Source: Armatimonadota bacterium (lineage in GTDB: Bacteria > Armatimonadota > UBA5829 > JAUSEB01). Taken from it: 64,000 nucleotides of DNA. The number at the start of each line of letters is the position of its first letter. Position 1 is the first letter of the stretch. Below are positions 32,536 to 40,478 of this stretch, piece after piece. The DNA lies in assembly GCA_030649165.1 (NCBI GenBank), contig JAUSGG010000227.1:20324-84323 (forward strand), written 5' to 3'. Both the position numbers and the translations under genes were made by a program. The notes below the pieces were generated by a model. It made no database searches, was not told the DNA's origin, and worked only from the letters and a program-made list of their open reading frames with translations.

Positions 32536-32693
32536 GTAACAGTTCAGGAATAGGAAGTACGTGGCGCTGAATGTCATTTCGGAGCGCCAGCGTAGTCGAG
32601 AAATCTGCTTCTGTAAAGTGGCCGGAAAAAGCAGATTCCTCGTTCCTCGGAATGACGTTGCCCGGCAGGTACTCACCATTCCTGAACTGTTAC
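32536..32693. mobile_element. IS66-like MITE, copy 1
   Basis: A 158-bp element with perfect 16-bp terminal inverted repeats GTAACAGTTCAGGAAT, flanked by the 8-bp duplication CAAGGGAA (32528-32535 and 32694-32701). GTAA ends and 8-bp duplications are characteristic of the IS66 family. No coding capacity. The interior forms an imperfect hairpin of gtcattcc and ggaatgac arms. Confidence 0.9.
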
Positions 32694-32736
32694 CAAGGGA
32701 AGAGTCGGAGGAGTCGAGCGAGTCGAGGGAAGCGGA

Positions 32737-32770
32737 AGGGGCCCGGCGGTTGAAACCTGCGCCCCGTTGA
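32737..32770. repeat. Partial REP-like sequence
   Basis: The segment gcccggcggttgaaacc matches the left end of the REP copies at 63058 and 63694; the rest is missing. The remaining gap up to 33048 holds no gene I can support. Confidence 0.5.
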
Positions 32771-33048
32771 TGTACACGCGCCGTTCTCGGCGCTCGTAGC
32801 GCAGGCCGGCCTCAGCGCCCGTTCCTGCACGGCCGTCGCCTTGCCCTTCGAGCTTCGCCGCCGGCGTGTCGAGTTCCGGCGAGCGCAGGAGATGCAGTTC
32901 GGTCAGCCGGCGGCGCAAGTGGGCCCCCGACCACGTTCGCGTCAACCCGGCTTCATCTCGCATATTGGCGGAGGTTGAGGATATGGCGGAGGTGTTGGGG
33001 AGGGCGTTGAGAAGGGCGGGGATGCGGATGGCGTGAGTCAGATGTGGT

Positions 33049-33960
33049 ATGATTGGCAGGGAGACAAAGCACGTCACGGCACATCTGCTGTTCGTAGATG
33101 AAAGTGGACAGGATCATCGTGAATCACCGTACGAGACGCTGGTCGGGATAGTAGTGGAGGACCGCGACCTATGGAATATGGTCCGAGCTATCCAATACGC
33201 CGAACTGAGCCATTTCGGAACGCCTTACAGTGCAGGCAGGAGGGAACTCAAGGGCAAGAAGCTTCTGAATCGGAAAGTCTTCCGCCTGGCGTCTCAACTC
33301 CCCGATTTTGGCGAGGAGGAACGCCGCTCACTAGCCCTGAGATGCCTGCGGAACGGCGAAACCGCTGGAAGGCGGGAGATGACTGCACTGGCTCAGGCGA
33401 AACTGGCGTACGTTCGGAATGTGCTGGATATCTGCGCGCAGCATCGCTGCAAGGCAATCGGGAGTATCGTGTTGAACCCCGCAACATGGGGCCTGCCCGA
33501 AGAGATGCTTCGCAGAGATTACTGCTATCTGTTTGAGAGGTTCTTCTATTTCCTTGAGGATGTCGGACCTGAAAATATGGGAATCGTGGTCTTCGACGAA
33601 CTGGAGAAAAGCCGCAGCCACCTTCTGTTGGGTCAGATGGATCGCTATTTCAAGCTCAGCGCTAAGGGACGACAGCGGGCGGGGCAGGTGATCCCAGAAC
33701 CCTTCTTCGTGCATAGTGATCTAACCACAGGCGTGCAACTCGCCGACCTCGCAGCTTACATCCTGTCGTGGGGTTACCGCGATACGAGGAAAATGAGGAA
33801 ACCAGCCCGTTCAGAGTTGGCCCCTTTTGTTAGTCAGGTATGTGGGATGCGATTTAGGGTATCGCGCGCGGTCGGTTCAGAGCAGAAAAGCAAGCCTGTT
33901 TGGAGCTTTGTTCTCATCCCCGCTCTTACCGCGGACAACACCTGCCCGGCCGGTACATAG
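33049..33960 (+). CDS. DUF3800 protein
   Basis: A 303-residue DUF3800 protein (PF12686). The family signature is clear: HLLFVDESGQ near the N-terminus, ELKGKKLLNRKVF, an LVFDE-like acidic segment (GIVVFDELEKSRS) and VQLADLAAYILSWGYR near the C-terminus. Conserved acidic residues suggest a nuclease-like RNase H fold, but no activity is established for the family. The ATG at 33049 coincides with a TATGAT that looks like an extended -10 box, so the true start may be a few codons later. No partner gene adjoins it, though DUF3800 genes are often found near defence loci. Confidence 0.85.
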   Translation: MIGRETKHVTAHLLFVDESGQDHRESPYETLVGIVVEDRDLWNMVRAIQYAELSHFGTPYSAGRRELKGKKLLNRKVFRLASQLPDFGEEERRSLALRCLRNGETAGRREMTALAQAKLAYVRNVLDICAQHRCKAIGSIVLNPATWGLPEEMLRRDYCYLFERFFYFLEDVGPENMGIVVFDELEKSRSHLLLGQMDRYFKLSAKGRQRAGQVIPEPFFVHSDLTTGVQLADLAAYILSWGYRDTRKMRKPARSELAPFVSQVCGMRFRVSRAVGSEQKSKPVWSFVLIPALTADNTCPAGT

Positions 33961-34228
33961 AAAAGGCAATGCAGTGATTGCTCACCGCAAAGCCTCCACA
34001 AATATTATACCCCTTGTTGATTAGATAATCAACTATCATTTTGGCGTTGCATTTTGGCGTTGCCGCTTTTGGTGTCGTATTCCCCGCAACCCCGGGCCTG
34101 GTCGGAGCGAGATTGAGGCGGACGGGATGAAGACCACGGCAAACTCCTCTACCGGACCAACGCGGATTGCGCCCTGGTAATAATACCGGTTTTCCCGCAG
34201 CCTCACGCTTGGTTGACAAAAGGTGTCA

Positions 34229-34256
34229 TTGACAAATCCGTGCAGAGTTCCATAAT
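34229..34256 (+). promoter_or_regulatory. Sigma-70 promoter of the PEP-CTERM gene
   Basis: TTGACA (34229-34234), 16 bp, CATAAT (34251-34256), 47 bp before the ATG. The gap 33961-34228 contains no other feature I can name. Confidence 0.6.
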
Positions 34257-34303
34257 GATTGTGAAACTCGAAAGGCTCCGAAGAGAGCCATAGGAGGAGA
34301 AGG

Positions 34304-35299
34304 ATGAAGAGGATGTTTGTGGCAGTGGCGGCGGTTGCGTTGCTGTGTTTGTGTGTTGCGGCTCAGGGGGTGAGCATCGAGACTGTCACGGTCGGCGATC
34401 CGGGGAACGCCGCTGATACGCGCTACGCAAGCCCCGGCTATGGAGCAGTAAGCTACACCTACAACATCGGCAAGTATGAAGTCACCGCCGCGCAGTATGT
34501 GGAGTTCCTGAACGCAAAGGCAAAGACCGACCCGTACGGGCTGTACGATACATCAATGGGCGACACGACGGCCTATCAGGGCTGCAATATCCAGCGTAGT
34601 GGTTCCTCGGGCGGTTACAGCTACAGTGTGGCAAGCGGGTGGGCGAACAGACCAGTCAACTACGTAAGCTTCTGGGATGCCTGCCGATTCGCCAACTGGC
34701 TGAATAACGGCCAGGGCGACGGCGACACGGAGAGCGGTGCTTACACTCTCACCCCCGCCGGGATTAGCAACAACACCATCACGCGAAACACCGGATGTAG
34801 GTGGGCGGTCACCAGCGAGGACGAATGGTACAAGGCGGCCTATTACAAAGGCGGCGGGACCAGCGCGGGCTATTGGGACTACGCTACTCAGAGTAATGCG
34901 GCTCCGGCCAGCCAAGTGTTGCCTACAGACCCCGGAAACAGCGTCAACTACTATACGTATACTAGCGGTTACAGCGTCGGCAGCCCATATTGGCGCACGA
35001 ACGTAGGCGAATTCGAGAACTCCGTAAGCGCTTATGGCACGTTTGACCAAAGCGGCAACGTCTACGAGTTGAACGAGGCCATAATAAGTGAGGCATATCG
35101 CGGATTGCGTGGTGGTTCATTCTGGGACAACGACTACCACTCCCTCCAGGCTTCGAATCGCCTTATCTTCCCAACGCCCGGGTTCTCAGATCTCGGCTTC
35201 CGCGTTGCCGAAGCAGTTCCCGAACCCTCCTCTCTCCTCGCCCTATCCGCCGGCGGCCTTGGCCTGCTCCTGGCCTGGAGGCGGCGCAGGGGCAGTTGA
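34304..35299 (+). CDS. Exported formylglycine-enzyme-like protein with PEP-CTERM anchor
   Basis: A 331-residue protein: signal peptide (residues 1-22, LLCLCVAAQG), a SUMF1/FGE-sulfatase fold, and a PEP-CTERM sorting signal (VPEPSSLLALSAGGLGLLLAWRRRR). FGE-type features include YNIGKYEVTAAQYVEFLNAK, RPVNYVSFWDACRFANWL, TSEDEWYKAAYYKGG, DQSGNVYELNE and RGLRGGSFWDN. The FGE catalytic Cys pair is not evident, so it is more likely a binding or structural protein of the fold than a sulfatase activator. It should be processed by an exosortase and displayed at the surface or in an exopolysaccharide layer. AGGAGGAGAAGG precedes the ATG. Confidence 0.9.
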   Translation: MKRMFVAVAAVALLCLCVAAQGVSIETVTVGDPGNAADTRYASPGYGAVSYTYNIGKYEVTAAQYVEFLNAKAKTDPYGLYDTSMGDTTAYQGCNIQRSGSSGGYSYSVASGWANRPVNYVSFWDACRFANWLNNGQGDGDTESGAYTLTPAGISNNTITRNTGCRWAVTSEDEWYKAAYYKGGGTSAGYWDYATQSNAAPASQVLPTDPGNSVNYYTYTSGYSVGSPYWRTNVGEFENSVSAYGTFDQSGNVYELNEAIISEAYRGLRGGSFWDNDYHSLQASNRLIFPTPGFSDLGFRVAEAVPEPSSLLALSAGGLGLLLAWRRRRGS

Positions 35300-35402
35300 A
35301 CCACAGATTAGGAGACTCCAGAGATTTCACAGATGGCGCTGCCGCCCCCATTCGCGGCCTTCGCGCTCCTTCGCGGCCTTCGCGTTTCAATAGAAGGAAG
35401 GC
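35297..35402. repeat. Dispersed repeat family B (accacagatt...cgcgtttc)
   Basis: Begins gaaccacagattaggaga and ends cttcgcgctccttcgcggc plus cgcgtttcaa. Two further copies at 36016-36118 and 40270-40378 share both ends with more divergent centres. No TIRs seen. Confidence 0.7.
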
Positions 35403-35486
35403 ATAGCCTATCACCACCTCTCGATCCCCGGAGGAAGCGAAGGCGGGCTTTGTTGCGGCATCGAAGCAATCGGCAAGTCAGGATAT

Positions 35487-35494
35487 GGTATAAT
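35487..35494 (+). promoter_or_regulatory. Extended -10 promoter of the second hicB
   Basis: TG-G-TATAAT (TATAAT at 35489-35494), 29 bases before the hicB ATG. No convincing -35, as usual for extended -10 promoters. A similar TGG-TATAAT lies upstream of the MntA/HepT pair. Confidence 0.6.
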
Positions 35495-35523
35495 CGGCTG
35501 TAGGACATACACCGGAGAGAAAC

Positions 35524-35748
35524 ATGAAAGAATACCGATTCAGTGTGGTCGTCGAGAAGAACAAAGATGGATACTACGCCTTCTGTCCTGAACTCCAGGG
35601 CTGCTATACCCAGGGCGATAGCTACGAGGAAGCTCTTGCCAACATCGACGACGCGATAAGACTTCACGTCGCGGATCGCCTGGCGTCGGGAGAGGACATC
35701 CCGGAGATCGAGCAAATCAGCCTTACGAGTCTTGCGGTCGCGGTATGA
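35524..35748 (+). CDS. hicB: HicB antitoxin (UPF0150 type)
   Basis: A 74-residue protein with the complete HicB fold: YRFSVVVEKNKDGYYAFCPE, LQGCYTQGDSYEEALANIDD, AIRLHVADRLASGEDIP. These proteins mask the HicA RNase and usually repress their own operon. Its TGA overlaps the ATG of the following hicA (ATGA). GGAGAG is upstream of the start. Because hicA is frameshifted, this antitoxin may now be an orphan. Confidence 0.85.
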   Translation: MKEYRFSVVVEKNKDGYYAFCPELQGCYTQGDSYEEALANIDDAIRLHVADRLASGEDIPEIEQISLTSLAVAV

Positions 35749-35985
35749 GCGAGCGATTGCCCCGGATAACTTCCGCCCAGGCGGCTCGCGTTCTCGCTGA
35801 AGCCGGGTTTGTATTGGTTCGCCAAAGCGGGAGTCATATATGATATACAGAGGCGCAGAGTCGCCCATGGCGCGCGTGTCACGCTGCCTTTCCACCCCGG
35901 CAAGATACTCCATCCAAAGCTTCTGCAGTCGATTTTGAAGGACGCAAACCTCTCGGTGGACGACCTGGGACGTCTGTTGAGATAA
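35745..35985 (+). pseudogene. hicA: Frameshifted hicA toxin gene
   Basis: Reading from 35745 gives MSERLPRITSAQAARVLAEA then GFVLVRQSGSHI and a TGA at 35841. The rest of HicA continues in the next frame (RVTLPFHPGKILHPKLLQSI...LSVDDLGRLLR, TAA at 35983-35985). A one-base change between about 35835 and 35860 therefore breaks the toxin exactly after the catalytic GSH motif. The sequence on both sides is otherwise well conserved, so the mutation looks recent; a base-call error cannot be excluded. Confidence 0.8.
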
Positions 35986-36015
35986 CCACGGAGCAAGACG
36001 AGATGGCGGCCGCAG

Positions 36016-36118
36016 TAGCTAAACCACAGATTAGGCACATTCAAGAGATTCCGCGGATGGCACGCCGCCGCACCCATTCGCGTGTTTCGCGCTCCTTCGC
36101 GTTTCAGCGCCAAGAGGC
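36016..36118. repeat. Dispersed repeat family B
   Basis: Starts taaaccacagattaggcac and ends cgcgctccttcgcgtttca. Same layout as the 35297 copy. Confidence 0.7.
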
Positions 36119-36129
36119 ACAGCCTATCT

Positions 36130-36187
36130 CGCGGGAACGGCATCGAACGGCCAACCTCTCGGGTCAGCGCCAAAGTCAGTTCCCGCG
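36130..36187. repeat. Hairpin repeat family E
   Basis: Arms CGCGGGAAC and GTTCCCGCG; joins directly to family B copy. A small TTTCGGGAA / TTCCCGAAA hairpin follows at 36248-36272. Confidence 0.6.
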
Positions 36188-36296
36188 CGGCGTCGGCCTG
36201 ATCGCAGCCCGAACCGGGGATTGAAAAACGCTCGGTGTTTGGTTGGTATTTCGGGAATCTTGTTCCCGAAACCGGACGCCTTCCAGGAAGTGTAAA

Positions 36297-37232
36297 GTGG
36301 GGACACCGATCATTATCAGTGTGAAGCGCCGGGCGATGGATTGCGAGTTCGAACTCGTGCTCCGCGGCACGGACCGGCAGTATCTTCTCGACGCCGGCGA
36401 GGAGGCCTTCGAGGAGCTTGCGCGCCTCGAGGAGCAGATGAGCGTCTTCATCCCGACGAGCGAGATATCGGATATCAACGCGAATGCCTCGAACCGGCCT
36501 GTGCGAGTCGACGCCCGGCTGTTCGACCTGCTTCTGATGGCGAAGAGGGTGAGCGCCGAGACCAGCGGCGCGTTCGATATCTCGGTGGGACCGCTGGCGC
36601 GCAGGTGGACGGCGGGGGACGAGGACTTCTCTGTCCCGACTTCGGAGGAGATCAGACAACTGACCTCGAAGGTTGGAATGAGGCATGTGCGCCTCGACGA
36701 GCGCGACTACACCGTGGAGTTCGACCGGCCGGGAGTGATGCTCGATCTCGGCGCGATCGGGAAGGGGTATGCCGTCAGGCAGATGGCCTCCCTCCTGCGC
36801 GACAGGGGTATCGATGCCGGGCTGGTCAGCGGCGGCGCGAGCACGGTCTATGCAATCGGTCATCCGCCGGATGACGACGCCTGGACCGTGGGCATCCGCA
36901 ATCCGGTCGAGCGCGAGAAACGGCTCACCACGGTGAAGCTCGGAGACCAGGCGCTCTCTACATCAGGCGGGCACGAGCGGTTTGCCGAGTTGGACGGCAT
37001 CCGGTACAGTCACGTGATCGATCCGCGGACCGGCCGGCCGGCAGACAACCTGCTCATCGCCGGCGCGGTGACGCCCGACCCGGCGGAGAGTGACGCGCTC
37101 TCCACGGCGTTCCTGGCGCTTGGAGTCGAGGAAACGAGGCGGTTTTGCAGTACCCACGCCAATGTGGGCGCTGTTCTGGTCCCGAGGCCCGCGCCCGGCG
37201 CGGAGTTGGAGATCATACGAATCGGGACCTGA
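36297..37232 (+). CDS. apbE: FAD:protein FMN transferase (ApbE)
   Basis: A 311-residue ApbE from a GTG at 36297 (AGGAA upstream); an ATG at 36243 would add unconserved residues from a repeat. Motifs: GTPIIISVKRRAMDCEFELVL at the start, DARLFDLLLMAKRVSAETSGAFD with the FAD-binding region, LDLGAIGKGYAVRQM, ALSTSGGHERF and the HVIDPRTGRPA metal/substrate motif. The enzyme moves FMN from FAD onto Thr residues of exported flavoproteins. No signal peptide or lipobox is visible, so a cytoplasmic form is likely. It starts a plus-strand run with the Gfo/Idh and DUF6807 genes. Confidence 0.93.
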   Translation: MGTPIIISVKRRAMDCEFELVLRGTDRQYLLDAGEEAFEELARLEEQMSVFIPTSEISDINANASNRPVRVDARLFDLLLMAKRVSAETSGAFDISVGPLARRWTAGDEDFSVPTSEEIRQLTSKVGMRHVRLDERDYTVEFDRPGVMLDLGAIGKGYAVRQMASLLRDRGIDAGLVSGGASTVYAIGHPPDDDAWTVGIRNPVEREKRLTTVKLGDQALSTSGGHERFAELDGIRYSHVIDPRTGRPADNLLIAGAVTPDPAESDALSTAFLALGVEETRRFCSTHANVGAVLVPRPAPGAELEIIRIGT

Positions 37233-37256
37233 GGCTAACCCGGGAGTGTTTGTTTC

Positions 37257-38507
37257 GTGAGTCTTGATGATGGTGGTTTGAGTCGGAGGGAGTTCATCAA
37301 GGGTTCGGCAGCCGTTGCCGTCACCCTCGGCCTCGCGTCCGGCGTGTCCGCGCAACAGCCGGATGCCAGGAAGATCAGATGCGGCGTCATCGGGGTCGGC
37401 GTGGAGGGGTCGAGGCTCCTCAGCAAGCTTGTCCGGATCCCCGGCGTGAGAGTCCCCGCTATCTGCGACATCTATGAGCCGAACCTGAAGGACGGCTTGA
37501 AGATCGCCGGGCTCGCCCGTGGGTATGAGGACTACCGCTGGATGCTCGATCGGGACGACCTCGACGCGATATTCATCGCCACTCCACTGAACCTGCATGG
37601 CTCGATGGCGATCGATGCCATGAAGTCCGGCAAGCACGTGTTCTGCGAGAAGATGATGGCCTACTCGATAGACGAGGCCAAGGAGATGCTGCGCACCTCA
37701 ACAGAGACCGGCAAGCGCCTTCAGATCGGATATCAGCAGCGCTACAACGCGATCTACAATCATGCCTACGAGCTGATCAAGCAGGGAGTCCTCGGCAAGA
37801 TCACACATGTCCGCTGTATGTGGAACCGCAATGGAAGCTGGCGTCGCGCCGTGCCCGATCAGAAGTACGAGCGCCTGTTCAACTGGCGCATGTATAAGGA
37901 GTACTCGCAGGGACTCATGGCCGAGCTTGGCAGCCACCAGACGCATGTCGTCAACTGGTTCCTCGAGAGCGTTCCTGTATCTGTTATGGGCTCAGGCGGA
38001 ATCGACTATTGGAAGGACGGACGCGAGACCTATGACAACGTCAACGTCATCTTCGAGTATCCCGAAGGGGTCAGGCTCTACTTCCAATCGCTGACGACAA
38101 ATCAGTATGACGACCATTACGAACAGTTCATGGGCGACAAGGGCACGCTGATTATCACTCCAGTCGGAGCGCGGCTCTTCCGGGAGCCGCAAGCCGAGCA
38201 GTTGACGTGGGGGGACGCCGCCCACAAGGAGAAAGCCGGCGGTAAGGAAGCCATTGTGCTCGATGCGGATGTCACCGCCAAGCTGAAGGCTCAGACGGGC
38301 GCAGGTGAGCAGATCGCCGCCGGAGAAAAGAACAAAGACGACTATATGTGCGAAATCGAGAGCTTTATTGCCTGCGTACTGGAGAACAAGCAGCCGGACT
38401 GCGACGGTCAGGAGGGCCTCGAGTCCGCGGTGACGTGCCTGCTGGCCAACCAAGCCATGGCTCAGGGCAAGAAGCTCTTCTACAAGCCTGAGATGTTCAA
38501 GGTATAG
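37257..38507 (+). CDS. Tat-exported Gfo/Idh/MocA oxidoreductase
   Basis: A 416-residue protein with a twin-arginine signal (LSRREFIKGSAAVAVTLGL). The Rossmann domain follows (IRCGVIGVGVEGSRLL), and EKPM-type motif VFCEKMMAYS is at about residue 135. The C-terminal domain contains RCMWNRNGSWRR and ELGSHQTHVVNWFL, where the catalytic-type His is in the ELGSHQ motif. Such proteins are NAD(P)-dependent sugar dehydrogenases or glycosidases with bound cofactor folded before export. The next gene (DUF6807) starts only 31 bp after the stop in its original form, so the two were likely co-transcribed. Confidence 0.92.
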   Translation: MSLDDGGLSRREFIKGSAAVAVTLGLASGVSAQQPDARKIRCGVIGVGVEGSRLLSKLVRIPGVRVPAICDIYEPNLKDGLKIAGLARGYEDYRWMLDRDDLDAIFIATPLNLHGSMAIDAMKSGKHVFCEKMMAYSIDEAKEMLRTSTETGKRLQIGYQQRYNAIYNHAYELIKQGVLGKITHVRCMWNRNGSWRRAVPDQKYERLFNWRMYKEYSQGLMAELGSHQTHVVNWFLESVPVSVMGSGGIDYWKDGRETYDNVNVIFEYPEGVRLYFQSLTTNQYDDHYEQFMGDKGTLIITPVGARLFREPQAEQLTWGDAAHKEKAGGKEAIVLDADVTAKLKAQTGAGEQIAAGEKNKDDYMCEIESFIACVLENKQPDCDGQEGLESAVTCLLANQAMAQGKKLFYKPEMFKV

Positions 38508-38538
38508 GATATACGCCTTAAAGACACTTAAGTCGAGT

Positions 38539-38568
38539 ATGCGTCGAAACGTAACAGTTCAGGAATAG
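38539..38568 (+). pseudogene. Original start codon of DUF6807, cut off by the MITE
   Basis: ATG CGT CGA AAC at 38539-38550, then MITE sequence and the in-frame TAG at 38566-38568. These four codons are the first residues of the ancestral signal peptide. Confidence 0.85.
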
Positions 38569-38712
38569 GAAGTACGTGGCACTGAATGTCATTCCGAGCG
38601 GAGCGCCAGCGTAGTCGAGAAATCTGCTTCTGTAAAATGGCCGGAAAAAGCAGATTCCTCGTTCCTCGGAATGACGTTGCCCGGCAGGTACTCACCATTC
38701 GTGAACTGTTAC
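38551..38712. mobile_element. IS66-like MITE, copy 2, inserted in the DUF6807 gene
   Basis: A 162-bp element nearly identical to the 32536 copy (a 4-bp length difference and few changes). Ends GTAACAGTTCAGGAAT and its complement with one mismatch. The 8-bp target duplication GTCGAAAC flanks it (38543-38550 and 38713-38720). Confidence 0.92.
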
Positions 38713-39908
38713 GTCGAAACAAGCGCCTGATACTGACAATCATGCTTCTTGCCATCTGTTCAACCATCTGCCACGGCTCCGACCTCGAGGTCAAGGTGCG
38801 ACTCCTGCCGGAGCATTCGGGCGCGGTCGTGCCTGTCTCCGTGAAGCTCGATGCCCCGGTCCCCGATCCGGGCCTGTACTGCCTGCGGGATGCCTCGCGC
38901 GGCAAGCGCCTTCCCTTTCAGTACGATCGGTCCGTGGAGACAATCGAGTTCATGGTCGATGTTCCCGAAATCACCAAACCGGTGACGAGAGTCTTCCGCC
39001 TGACACCGGGCGCTCCGGCGCCAGGCGACGGCGTCCGAGTCCGGAACACAGCCGACAAGTCCCTCGTAGTTGAGGAGGGGGACAAGCGGGTACTGGTCTA
39101 CAACTACGGGTCGCTCCTGCCTCAGGGACTCCACCGGAATTACCGCAGATCCTGCTATATCCATCCGGTCTTCGGACCGCGGGGTGAGTCGCTGACCGAT
39201 GATTTTCCCGCGGACCACTACCACCACAGAGGCATCGCCGTGATGTGGACGCACGTCATCGTCGGTGGCAGGGATTACGATCTGTGGGGGCTTAGCGGCA
39301 TCAAGCCCCGGTTCAGCAAAGTCCTCGCGATGGAGGACGGCCCGGTATACTCCCTGCTCCGAGTCAACGACGGGTGGTATACAGACGAGGGTAACAGGGT
39401 GGTCGATGAGACGTGGACGGTGAAGACATACAGGTCGGGAGAGCATGGCCGGATCGTGGATTTCGACATCCTCCTGAAGGCGGTCGGCGAGCCCGTCACA
39501 TTACGGTCGTCGGACAGAGGTTACGGCGGGTTCAACGTCAGATTCGCGCCGAGAGAAGACACCGTTGTGTTCTCCGAAAAGGGGGAGGTTCCGGCCGACG
39601 CCGACAAGGAATCATACCTGTGGAACGATCTCTCCGCGAAGTTCAAAGGCGCCGACGCGATATCCGGCCTGGCGGTCTTCGATAACCCCGGGAACGTGCG
39701 ACATCCGCAGCCGTGGACTAATCGGCGCTACGGTTTGCTGAACCCGGCTCCGGCGGCAATCGAGCGTTTGACGATCACGGCCGATCAGCCCCTGCGTCTC
39801 CGGTATCGGGTCTGGATCCACAAGGGCGATGTGAATGCGGGAAAAGTGGCGCAGGCGTATCGGGCGTATGTGAATCCGCCTGTTGTGGAAACGAAGGGGG
39901 ACAAGTGA
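38586..39908 (+). CDS. DUF6807 (PmoA-like) exported protein, 5' end disrupted by a MITE
   Basis: The body (about residues 60-440) is a DUF6807 family protein: FPADHYHHRGIAVMWTHVIV, GPVYSLLRVNDGWYTDEGNR, LRSSDRGYGGFNVRFAP. The family is found in sugar-degradation loci; no reaction is established. Removing the MITE and one target copy restores ATGCGTCGAAACAAGCGC and a signal peptide MRRNKRLILTIMLLAICSTI. At present the original ATG (38539) runs into TAG at 38566. Translation must use a start inside the MITE (38586) or the internal ATG at 38742, which lacks the positive n-region. Secretion, and perhaps expression, is probably impaired. Confidence 0.85.
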   Translation: MSFRAERQRSREICFCKMAGKSRFLVPRNDVARQVLTIRELLRRNKRLILTIMLLAICSTICHGSDLEVKVRLLPEHSGAVVPVSVKLDAPVPDPGLYCLRDASRGKRLPFQYDRSVETIEFMVDVPEITKPVTRVFRLTPGAPAPGDGVRVRNTADKSLVVEEGDKRVLVYNYGSLLPQGLHRNYRRSCYIHPVFGPRGESLTDDFPADHYHHRGIAVMWTHVIVGGRDYDLWGLSGIKPRFSKVLAMEDGPVYSLLRVNDGWYTDEGNRVVDETWTVKTYRSGEHGRIVDFDILLKAVGEPVTLRSSDRGYGGFNVRFAPREDTVVFSEKGEVPADADKESYLWNDLSAKFKGADAISGLAVFDNPGNVRHPQPWTNRRYGLLNPAPAAIERLTITADQPLRLRYRVWIHKGDVNAGKVAQAYRAYVNPPVVETKGDK

Positions 39909-39956
39909 GCGGGAGAAGCGCTGAGTTCTGAGTGCTGAGTCGGAGGTTCTATCGTG

Positions 39957-40011
39957 CGGGAACGGGATAAAATGGTCAACCCGTCGCATTTCCACGAGGT
40001 CAGTTCCCGCA
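39957..40011. repeat. Hairpin repeat family E
   Basis: Arms GCGGGAAC and GTTCCCGC with a 39-base spacer. Lies 49 bp after the DUF6807 stop. The 40012-40478 gap holds further repeats and no gene. Confidence 0.6.
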
Positions 40012-40103
40012 GCGCCCCGGTTTCGCCTGTCGGCTCTGGAGATAGCCTGCCGATTCGTCACGGCGGAAGCAGGCCCTTCGCTGATCATGTGCCTGCGGGG
40101 AGG

Positions 40104-40226
40104 CGTCATTCTGAACGGAGTGGCGGGGCCAGTGTCTCGTTTGATGATCCACAACCGCTTCGTTTAAGGCGACGTCCTTGGCGAGCGTCCTTCCAAACGA
40201 AGTGAAGAATCTGCTTTTCCTCGGCG
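40104..40226. repeat. Degenerate gtcattctgaacggag / gaagaatctgctttt repeat
   Basis: Contains gtcattctgaacggagtgg and aagtgaagaatctgctttt, the same motifs as the inner halves of the MITE family, without terminal repeats. Confidence 0.45.
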
Positions 40227-40269
40227 AAGCGGAAGCGAAGGCGGGCTTTGTTGTTGATTGCGGTGTGTG

Positions 40270-40378
40270 GTTGAACCACAGACTGGGAGATTCCCAAGAT
40301 TCCACAGATTGCATTGCCGGCGCGTGCCTTTCGCGGATTTCGCGCTCCTTCGCGTCTTTCGCGTTTCAACGCGCGATA
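40270..40378. repeat. Dispersed repeat family B
   Basis: Starts tgaaccacagactgggaga and ends cgcgctccttcgcgtcttt plus cgcgtttcaa. Third copy of the family. Confidence 0.65.
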
Positions 40379-40478
40379 GGACTCTCAACCCTCAACACCC
40401 AACTCCGCGCGTACCTCGCCCCTCGACGCATACCACGTAAGTATGCTATCCTTCCGTACAATACTTCCGAGGTGACGT

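Noticed and set aside
32673..33077. 134-codon minus-strand gene
   Set aside because: Overlaps MITE end, partial REP and the DUF3800 start; no ribosome site or domain.
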